From SLJM01 sp964415785 (GTDB lineage: Bacteria > Myxococcota_A > Bradymonadia > Bradymonadales > Bradymonadaceae): a stretch of DNA of 21,865 nt. The stretch lies in assembly GCA_964415785.1 (NCBI GenBank), contig CAYQBU010000049.1, forward strand, positions 1 to 21,865, in the 5' to 3' direction. The notes under the pieces are model-generated. The model was not told the origin of the DNA and made no database searches. It saw only the letters and a program-made list of their open reading frames with translations. Positions within the stretch are counted from its first letter, which is position 1, and every line of letters starts with the position of its first letter. This document shows positions 14,538-20,775 of this stretch, piece after piece. A program made the position numbers and the translations under genes.

Positions 14538-16195
14538 CGCAACCTCTCTCGCGCCCACTCCCGCAACTCCTCTCGGAAAATCTTGGAGTTATGACGCACA
14601 TCCACTGGAAATTCATCGCGAAATAAAAATGTCTCTATCCCCTCCGTATGCTCGTGCTCTGCGCCGATGCTTTCAAGCTCATCGACCACATCCTGACGCA
14701 CCGCCCCCCGATGCTCCTCCTCCAACTCCACGCACAGTACAGGCGTCATCTTCCCACCGCTTTGAACGCCCACCAGGGCCGTCCGAAAAACCTTCTCATG
14801 GGTATTGAATACCGCCTCGCAACACACCGTATACAGCGTTTCACCATCGTCGAGTTCCACCCGATGGGACTTTCGACCGCAAAACCATAGCCGGCCTTCC
14901 TCATCCATGTACCCCACATCGCCCATCCGATGCCGGACCTCCTCCCCATCGGCGATCTTGGCCCGTCGCGTCGCCTCCTCTCGATTATAATAGCGACGGG
15001 TCACCTGTGGCCCCTTGACCACAAACTCCCCGATATCGCCCGGCTCCAATACCGTCGCATTCCCCCATTTTTCCAGGGACTTATCCACGATCTCGATGAC
15101 CTCCACCTCGATCGTCGACACCGGTTTTCCCACGCATACGCCCCGACCTTCATCGGTGGCCTCAGCCGTCTCCCCCAGAATCTCCTTACTCCCAATCGAC
15201 GCCACGGGCAGCGACTCCGTCGCCCCATAGGGCGTATAAATCTGTGCGTCCCCACTCAACATCGCCGACACCTCCGCCAACGTCGCCGACGGCACCGGTG
15301 CCCCCGCCGAGATCACCCGCTGTAGACTGGGCAACTCCACCTGCTGGTCGCGTCCATATTTGGCCAGCTTTCGCATCACCGCCGGCGAGCCAAACATATT
15401 ATCGATCCCAAATTGCTCGATCGGTTCCACCAAATTCCTGGGATTGACGGTCCCCGGGTTTGCAAAATCCATCTCCGGCAACACCGTTGCCATCCCCAAC
15501 GCCGGGTCAAATAGTGCAAAAAGCGGAAATGTCGGCAAATCCTTGGTCCCCGCCTCGATCTCATAGGTCTCGCGAATCGTCTCCACCTGCGCCATAAAGT
15601 TGCCATGCGTATACACTGCCCCCTTTGGCACGCCCGTACTACCACTGGTAAAAAGCACCGCTGCCATATCGTCTCGTCGCACCCTCGGAGCGACAAAGTC
15701 CTTATTTTCTCCCAGTTTCCGCACTTGTTCCAATTTATGACCACCCCATAACCACCGCCTCCCCACGGTCACTGTCTGCTCGATCGTCGACGCCCCCCAC
15801 CGCAACACCAGCCGCGCCGCGTGGGCCTTGGGAATGCCGATAAACGCCTGTGGTTTGGCCTCCTCCAGACAGGTCTTGAGATTTTTGAGTCCCATACCGG
15901 GATCCACCATCACTGGTACCACCGCCGCCTTAAACAGGGCGAAGGTCAGGGCGAAAAACTCCATCGATGGCTCCACCATCAACACCGCTCGCGTGCCCGG
16001 GGTGATCCCGATCTCATGCAGTCCCGCCGCGATCGCCTCCGCTTCCTCTTCCAGGGCCTGGTAGGTGATCGTCTCATAGCGCCAGGTCCCATCCGGGGCC
16101 CGCGACGTCGGATAATAGATCGCCACCTCATCGGGCTGCGTGGCCGCCATCTCCGTGAGCGCCGACGCAATATTCGGATTTTCCCGAGACTCCAT
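14534..16195 (-). CDS. oleC: OleC: beta-lactone synthetase, AMP-binding superfamily (553 aa)
   Basis: The start is ATG 16195 with AGGAG seven bases upstream. It carries the adenylate-forming motifs LFTSGSTGVPKGAVYTHGNF (about 181-200), YTPYGATES and GDVGYMDEEGRLWFCGRKSHR near the C-terminus. OleC uses ATP to adenylate the beta-hydroxy acid and close it to a cis-beta-lactone, rather than making a CoA ester. The length fits. The gene begins 16 bp after oleB and ends in a 4-bp overlap with oleD. One oddity is an exact-style REP palindrome within the coding region (15676-15694), corresponding to residues about 166-175 just before the P-loop motif and written antisense to the gene. I cannot tell whether that is chance, as the segment is a linker. 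Alternative: a fatty acyl-AMP ligase, less likely given the neighbours. Confidence 0.94.
   Translation of the reverse strand: MESRENPNIASALTEMAATQPDEVAIYYPTSRAPDGTWRYETITYQALEEEAEAIAAGLHEIGITPGTRAVLMVEPSMEFFALTFALFKAAVVPVMVDPGMGLKNLKTCLEEAKPQAFIGIPKAHAARLVLRWGASTIEQTVTVGRRWLWGGHKLEQVRKLGENKDFVAPRVRRDDMAAVLFTSGSTGVPKGAVYTHGNFMAQVETIRETYEIEAGTKDLPTFPLFALFDPALGMATVLPEMDFANPGTVNPRNLVEPIEQFGIDNMFGSPAVMRKLAKYGRDQQVELPSLQRVISAGAPVPSATLAEVSAMLSGDAQIYTPYGATESLPVASIGSKEILGETAEATDEGRGVCVGKPVSTIEVEVIEIVDKSLEKWGNATVLEPGDIGEFVVKGPQVTRRYYNREEATRRAKIADGEEVRHRMGDVGYMDEEGRLWFCGRKSHRVELDDGETLYTVCCEAVFNTHEKVFRTALVGVQSGGKMTPVLCVELEEEHRGAVRQDVVDELESIGAEHEHTEGIETFLFRDEFPVDVRHNSKIFREELREWARERLR
15676..15694 (+). repeat. 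REP-like palindrome inside oleC
   Basis: GTCGCACCCTCGGAGCGAC differs from the intergenic consensus at one of 19 positions and keeps both stem arms. It lies antisense within oleC, encoding part of a linker (FVAPRVRR) before the AMP-binding motif. Confidence 0.6.
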
Positions 16196-16211
16196 CCCTC
16201 AACTCCTTCAT

Positions 16212-17117
16212 TTATTCATCACACAAAAACGACTCAATCGATCGTCCCAACTCCTCGCCCCGATCTTCCAGAATATAATGGCCTCCATCGGCAAATTCTT
16301 CGTAGCGGGCCTGGGGATAGATCTCTTTCCATCGCGCCAAAAAATGGCGATCAAAGACAAAATCCTTGTGTCCCCATCCGATAAAGATCGGCTTATCCCC
16401 CAGGTCCCCAAGGCGAGATTCTGTCTCCGACACCAGTTCGTAACCGGCATCACCCGGTTCCAACGGAATGGTCTGTACGAACTTCAGCGTCGCCAACCGC
16501 CGCTCTGACGGCCCTTCGTAGGGCGCCAGATACCCCTTCTTGACCGCCTCTTCCATCCCCCCCGTCACGCAAAACCGCGTCGCCCCTCGACTAAATGCAT
16601 TGAAGTGCTTCACCAACCCCGCGCCCAGCCCTGTATTTCTCACCAAGCGAAGCGTCCAGGGCAGTCGCTTTGACTCCGGCAGATGAAACGCCGCCGTATT
16701 CAATAAGACCAGGCGCTCCACCCTCCGAGGGTGCCGCACCGCCCAGGCCATACCGATCATTCCGCCCCAATCGTGCATCACCAAACTGACCTTTTCTTCC
16801 CCCACAACCTCGTCCATAAACGCCCCAAAATCGGCTACTCGACGCTCCAGTTCGTAGGAGTATTCGTCCAGTGCCGGTCGGCTGCTCCACCCACATCCGA
16901 TATGATCCACTGCCAGCGCTCGACGTCTTTTGCGGAGTCGCTTGAGCAGGTTCCGATAGTAAAACGACCAGCTCGGATTTCCATGCACCATAACCACCGG
17001 TGCTCCCTCGCCCTCATCGACATAGTGAAGCCGGTGCCCGCCATCGACCTCCATATATTTGGACTCAAAGGGATAATCCACTTCTCTAACCTGCCCAACC
17101 CTTTCCTGACTCACCAT
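16212..17117 (-). CDS. oleB: OleB: beta-lactone decarboxylase, alpha/beta-hydrolase (301 aa)
   Basis: The start is ATG 17117 because GGAG lies five bases upstream; it overlaps the oleA stop by 7 bp. A start at 17138 would overlap oleA by 28 bp without a better site. The fold is of the haloalkane-dehalogenase type: oxyanion motif HGNPSW (45-50), nucleophile Asp116 in MHDWGGMIG, a likely acid Asp252 in GWGHKDFVF, and His280 in DGGHYILED. An Asp nucleophile rather than Ser is a hallmark of OleB. The family splits the cis-beta-lactone into a cis-olefin and CO2, the last step. Together with OleC and OleD it forms a multi-enzyme assembly in other species. It is a separate gene here, not fused to oleC as in some actinobacteria. 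Confidence 0.93.
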   Translation of the reverse strand: MVSQERVGQVREVDYPFESKYMEVDGGHRLHYVDEGEGAPVVMVHGNPSWSFYYRNLLKRLRKRRRALAVDHIGCGWSSRPALDEYSYELERRVADFGAFMDEVVGEEKVSLVMHDWGGMIGMAWAVRHPRRVERLVLLNTAAFHLPESKRLPWTLRLVRNTGLGAGLVKHFNAFSRGATRFCVTGGMEEAVKKGYLAPYEGPSERRLATLKFVQTIPLEPGDAGYELVSETESRLGDLGDKPIFIGWGHKDFVFDRHFLARWKEIYPQARYEEFADGGHYILEDRGEELGRSIESFLCDE

Positions 17118-18136
17118 TGAAGCTCCATCATCGCACAATTCAATCCACTGCCTATCCCCATCAACCCCACCCGATCGCCCTTCTCAATCGCTCCCCCTTC
17201 ACGAAGCCTGGTCACTGCGATCGGAATCGACGCCGGTCCCACATTGCCATACTCACCAAAAATCTTGCAGAACCTGTCCGCCTCGATCCCCAACTGCTCC
17301 GCGACCCTTGCCGTATGCGTCGCGCTCACCTGATGAGCAGCCACGTGATCCAACCAACCCGGGCCCCAACCCAGATGCTTGCCCGCTGCCTTAAACGTCC
17401 TCTCCGCCAACGCCAACCCCTGCACCAATAACTGGGCCGCATCGGTCTTCATCCACGTCCTCTGTCCCCGACACAAATCGTTGTGTTCGGTGGCCGCGCG
17501 CGTCACCGCCCCCACCACCGAGGGAGCCCCATCGTGCCTATTTTTCGGGCCCAACACCGCCGCCGCCGCCCCAGACCCAAGTGTCAAGGTAGCCAATTCC
17601 TCACGAATCTTTGCCTCCCCATCCTCTCCGTTATTGAGGCGCTCTACCGTCGCATCCAATACCTCGCGACTGCTCTCCCCATTGACCACCAGACCATAAT
17701 CCACCAACCCCCGTTCGATCATATCGCCCACCACCTGGATTCCATTGATAAATCCCAGGCAGGCATTCCCGATATCAAAATTGAGACATTTCGACGACAG
17801 CCCCAACCGGTGGTGCACCAGAGAGGCCACGGAGGGCTCAATAAAATCCTTGCCCACCGAGGTGCTCACCATCACACCGATCTGTGCCGCGTCTACGCCG
17901 CTTTGCTCTAAGGCTTTTTGCCCCGCCCTGGCCGCCGCCTCACTGGGCATAACGCCCCGCCGCCATAGGCGTCGCTCTTGGATCCCCGTCAGTTGATACA
18001 GCAGACCTGACGAATATCCCGCGCGCCTCATCGCCGGACTCAATCGCTCTTCAATCGCCTCGGAACTCACCGCAATGGGTGCGTCCACCCGTTCCAACCC
18101 CACCAGACTCAATTTTTCAAACCGCACTGCATCCAT
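17111..18136 (-). CDS. oleA: OleA: acyl-CoA head-to-head condensing enzyme, thiolase superfamily (341 aa)
   Basis: The protein is FabH-like with catalytic Cys126 in NACLGFING, His268 in AAHQVSATH and Asn298 in EYGNVGPAS. Glu100 in FIEPS matches the extra catalytic Glu that distinguishes OleA from FabH. From memory, the Xanthomonas OleA residues are Glu117, Cys143, His285 and Asn315: all four are offset by exactly 17 here, strong support for the call. It condenses two fatty acyl-CoAs into a 2-alkyl-3-oxo acid, committing carbon to olefin synthesis. It is the first gene of oleABCD. The ribosome binding site is poor (AGG eleven bases from the ATG), so its translation may be limiting. It begins 33 bp after the end of the kinase-like gene and may be part of the same transcript. 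Confidence 0.95.
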   Translation of the reverse strand: MDAVRFEKLSLVGLERVDAPIAVSSEAIEERLSPAMRRAGYSSGLLYQLTGIQERRLWRRGVMPSEAAARAGQKALEQSGVDAAQIGVMVSTSVGKDFIEPSVASLVHHRLGLSSKCLNFDIGNACLGFINGIQVVGDMIERGLVDYGLVVNGESSREVLDATVERLNNGEDGEAKIREELATLTLGSGAAAAVLGPKNRHDGAPSVVGAVTRAATEHNDLCRGQRTWMKTDAAQLLVQGLALAERTFKAAGKHLGWGPGWLDHVAAHQVSATHTARVAEQLGIEADRFCKIFGEYGNVGPASIPIAVTRLREGGAIEKGDRVGLMGIGSGLNCAMMELQW

Positions 18137-18169
18137 GCATCAACCTGATTTCCTGAATCCGACCACTCC

Positions 18170-19015
18170 TCATTGCTCTCTCTCATACCCGCCTGCCCCT
18201 CCCCTCACAAGCGCCGGTGTCGCTCCGAGGGGGCGACATCCGCCCACTATATCTACCAAAGATCGATCGATCACCTCTGCATTGACCTCGGGAGGAGAGC
18301 CGCCATCGACCTCCACAATCGGCACCCCTCTCCACATCAATGTCGACGCCGCCTCCTCCACCACCCTCAGACTTCGTCGCACGAAATTTCGTTTGGACTC
18401 CTCACTCAATCTCCGATGGCGAAGTAGGCCCGTTCCCCTCCTTGCCTTTCGGTCCTTGAGTCGTTCCCAGACCAATTCCTCATTACCCGACACATAGATC
18501 ACCGCATCGGGCTTTGGCATGGCTTCGAACCAATCTCGAACCAAGTCCACCGCGCCCAGCCCCACCAGCAATCCCACCAACTCATGGGTCAAACTCTCAT
18601 CAAAAACGACTGTCCCGTTCCATGGGTCCAGCAGGCACACTTCCTTAAGCGCCTCAAATAGCCACCCCAATCCTACATGTTCGCCAGCTCCACCCTCGGT
18701 TTCAACGGCCCCCCGGAGACACGTATTGTAGAAATGGCTTACCTCTGCCCCCTTCTCTACAAATGCTTGTCCGGCGAGCCTCGACAAATACCCCTCGGCA
18801 AGAATTGGTCCTAACTTTGGTAACCTGCACACCATCGCCCTGGCACGTCCTCCAACTCCGCCCTCCCGTTGCCATTGCCTGGCTGCCATAACCTGCTTGA
18901 CCTCCCGCGGGCATTTCCAATGCCCGCGATCACGGGTCTGTCGACGCCGCTTCAGGGCCTTCATTACCGTGGATTTCCCCACCCCATTGGCTCCCAATAA
19001 ATCGATACGCAACAT
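18170..19015 (-). CDS. P-loop nucleotide kinase-like protein (281 aa) upstream of oleA
   Basis: I choose the start at 19015 (MLRIDLLGANGVGKST), which places the Walker A motif GANGVGKST at residues 8-16 as in nucleoside/nucleotide kinases; starts at 19039 or 19042 are possible. Near residue 190, DAVIYVSGNEELVWERLKDR followed by a basic lid-like RKARRGTGLLRHRRLSEE matches the layout of thymidylate-kinase-type and related small-molecule kinases. A DE-containing strand (TVVFDESLTHE, about 135-145) may be the acceptor-binding site. The substrate cannot be told. It lies 33 bp upstream of oleA on the same strand and might be co-transcribed, but no such gene is a known part of the ole pathway. The last ~25 codons read through a REP palindrome (18219-18237), so the original C-terminus may have been altered by its arrival. 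Confidence 0.7.
   Translation of the reverse strand: MLRIDLLGANGVGKSTVMKALKRRRQTRDRGHWKCPREVKQVMAARQWQREGGVGGRARAMVCRLPKLGPILAEGYLSRLAGQAFVEKGAEVSHFYNTCLRGAVETEGGAGEHVGLGWLFEALKEVCLLDPWNGTVVFDESLTHELVGLLVGLGAVDLVRDWFEAMPKPDAVIYVSGNEELVWERLKDRKARRGTGLLRHRRLSEESKRNFVRRSLRVVEEAASTLMWRGVPIVEVDGGSPPEVNAEVIDRSLVDIVGGCRPLGATPALVRGGAGGYEREQ
18219..18237 (-). repeat. REP-like palindrome 6 (within the 3' end of the kinase-like gene)
   Basis: On the - strand this is the exact consensus GTCGCCCCCTCGGAGCGAC, preceded by GAT as in elements 4 and 5. It is translated as CRPLGATP near the end of the P-loop protein. Confidence 0.85.
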
Positions 19016-19110
19016 AACCCCCCCTAATCGACGAGACATCACTTAACCGTACCTAAAAATAACATAACCACGATCCCGGAGACCTCTCACCGTCACGATC
19101 CACATGCCCC

Positions 19111-19260
19111 TCGCCCGGATTATTCACGACTCGCCTACTGCGGCTCATCCAAAACGAGATGCCTGCACTGCACCTCAAGGGCATTTCCTCGCCACTCCAG
19201 GAGTACTTGGCCGCTATGCTCCCAGCGCGCTCAGGGCGCGTCACAACGTCTCATGAATAA
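19111..19260 (+). pseudogene. Possible coding remnant of about 49 codons
   Basis: Between the kinase-like gene and the transposase (19016-19429) there is no intact gene. One + strand frame from 19111 to TAA 19258-19260 reads like the C-terminal tail of a real protein (RLLRLIQNEMPALHLKGISS, then LQEYLAAMLPARSGRVTTS), with no start codon or ribosome binding site except an internal Met. I do not recognise the parent family. It may be the end of a deleted mobile-element or accessory gene. The rest of this gap shows no clear promoter, repeat or RNA. Confidence 0.3.
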
Positions 19261-19429
19261 TCCTGGACAGCACTCAGAGCCAGTGGGTTTGACCTGCTTG
19301 ATGTCGATGCTGACCGACGCTCTCTTTGCCGTCTGCACTTGACGATGCTGTGGCACCCGCACGGAGTCACAACACAATCATCGTCGCTCAACACCGCCGA
19401 GAGCGCTTGCATATTTCCCAAGGGCAGCA

Positions 19430-20473
19430 CTAGCCACCAGAGGCGGAAGCAATCGCCGCGGCCTCGGGCGTCCCTCGCCGCTTCGTTGCCCTTTTTTCCG
19501 ACCTCTCCAGACGAACCACCGTCTCCTCGCCCCCTGAATCGTCGACTTCGTTTTGCTCTCGATAAATCCCTGGCAGGTCATCGGGCACCTTTTGACAGGA
19601 GATCGGCGCTTCGTACCGCAACTTTAGGGTTCCGAAGGGAAAGACGACTTCCTTGCCCAATAACCACCGCTGACGCTGCGTTTCATATTGATCCAAGAAA
19701 GCCTCGTAGATCTTTTGCGCTGATTTCTTCAGCGCCTCATTATCGCACGCAAAACGAGGGCATGGTCCAGGCTTTTGACAGGGCTGCTGCGGTGCTTCGA
19801 GTGGGTTCAATGCCTGCACCTTTTCGGCCCCCATCACATCCCCATTTTGCTCTCGTTTCCTCTTTTCAGCGAACTCCGCTTCCTTGTCGGCGATGCGCTC
19901 TTCTGCCAGCGCGATCGCCTCTTCCAGCGGCAGGTGGCGCAGCGAAGGGGGAGGCTGCGGAACCCAGGTGAGCTCATCGGGACCGGCCCGACCAAAATAC
20001 TTCTCCGGCTTCTTGACCGTTATCGGCTTACCCCAGTGCTTTGGTAAAATCTTATACCCTGGCCAGTCCTCCACCCTCTCTACCAGTCCATCCTTGACGG
20101 GATTGAGCCAGATATACAGCAGTATTTCCATCTCCGTCTGCTCCCCCATGATCACCGTATCTCCGAAGGGTCGGTGATCCCAACAGGGCCCATCCACACC
20201 TCGGTGCGACTGGAGGCGAATCGTCATGCAGCGATTGAATCGCCGGACGCAGTCGCTTCGTTTCGCCGTGGTATCCAGTATAAATGCGTGATAGTGGTTG
20301 CTCATAAAGGTCGCTGCTGAAACCTCCTGACCATACCTCGTGACCGACAATGCGAAGTCATAGGCAATGGCCTCATTGATATAATCATCGGGTCGCAATA
20401 GGAATTTTCGGCCAACACAGCGTCGGCTAATATGCGCCACCTGGCCGGGAATTCGAAGCTTTGGTTCCGTCAT
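19430..20473 (-). CDS. RAYT: REP-associated tyrosine transposase, IS200-like HUH/Y1 family, with long C-terminal extension (347 aa)
   Basis: The start is ATG 20473 with GGGG seven to ten bases upstream; a TTG at 20494 would add seven residues. The N-terminal half is a Y1 transposase domain: RIPGQVAHISRRCVGRKFLL, the HUH motif as NHYHAFI (His60, His62), and the tyrosine helix LLYIWLNPVKDGL (Tyr120 likely nucleophile, Asn124). The NPVK motif and single-copy setting point to RAYTs rather than IS605 TnpA. Residues from about 190 onward form an unusual extension with a charged coiled-coil-like helix (EEAIALAEERIADKEAEFAEKR), Cys residues, and a segment FPFGTLKLRYEAPISC, ending in a basic tail. Known RAYTs nick and rejoin REP hairpins. 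Seven matching intergenic or gene-end palindromes lie in this window, one 170 bp upstream of the gene. It is probably domesticated, as no flanking inverted repeats or partner tnpB are seen. Confidence 0.85.
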   Translation of the reverse strand: MTEPKLRIPGQVAHISRRCVGRKFLLRPDDYINEAIAYDFALSVTRYGQEVSAATFMSNHYHAFILDTTAKRSDCVRRFNRCMTIRLQSHRGVDGPCWDHRPFGDTVIMGEQTEMEILLYIWLNPVKDGLVERVEDWPGYKILPKHWGKPITVKKPEKYFGRAGPDELTWVPQPPPSLRHLPLEEAIALAEERIADKEAEFAEKRKREQNGDVMGAEKVQALNPLEAPQQPCQKPGPCPRFACDNEALKKSAQKIYEAFLDQYETQRQRWLLGKEVVFPFGTLKLRYEAPISCQKVPDDLPGIYREQNEVDDSGGEETVVRLERSEKRATKRRGTPEAAAIASASGG

Positions 20474-20660
20474 CGTTTTTCCCCATCGATGCAATGCAGC
20501 ACCAACCCAAGCAGCGTAACATCGCGACCCAACAGCGTCGTTCCGCCCTGGCCAGCCCTGCTAAAACCATTCTCCCCTACTGCTACTTATATGGGTGCTG
20601 ATCAAATCTTTTGCACCCCCTCACAAAAGTCCAAAAAAATTCCAAAGAAATACGGGCTTT

Positions 20661-20679
20661 GTTGCTCCGAGGGGGCGAC
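20661..20679 (-). repeat. REP-like palindrome 7, upstream of the RAYT gene
   Basis: On the - strand it reads GTCGCCCCCTCGGAGCAAC, preceded by CAT as in the others. It lies in the 302-bp gap between the divergent RAYT and Cys-rich lipoprotein genes. That gap otherwise holds an AT-richer stretch (20610-20660) and a possible + strand promoter. Confidence 0.8.
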
Positions 20680-20707
20680 ATGCGCCTATTTCGGCGGTGA
20701 TCTCCCG

Positions 20708-20736
20708 TTGAATCTTACATTTCTTTAAGCTACTTT
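20708..20736 (+). promoter_or_regulatory. Weak predicted promoter for the Cys-rich lipoprotein
   Basis: TTGAAT (20708-20713), a 17-base spacer and TACTTT (20731-20736) sit 40 bp upstream of the ATG in an AT-rich patch unlike the surrounding DNA. The match to consensus is modest. Confidence 0.35.
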
Positions 20737-20775
20737 TTGGATACCCCTTATGGTTTTCAAATTTGTGGAGCTCTT

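Noticed and set aside
16712..16740. A further REP copy inside oleB (CTCCACCCTCCGAGGGTGCC)
   Set aside because: It has a CCCTCCGAGGG palindrome but lacks the GTCGC/GCGAC arms, so it is not counted as a member.
19339..19971. 210-codon + strand frame opposite the transposase
   Set aside because: Antisense to a clear RAYT coding region; Arg/Pro/Ser-rich shadow without a ribosome binding site.
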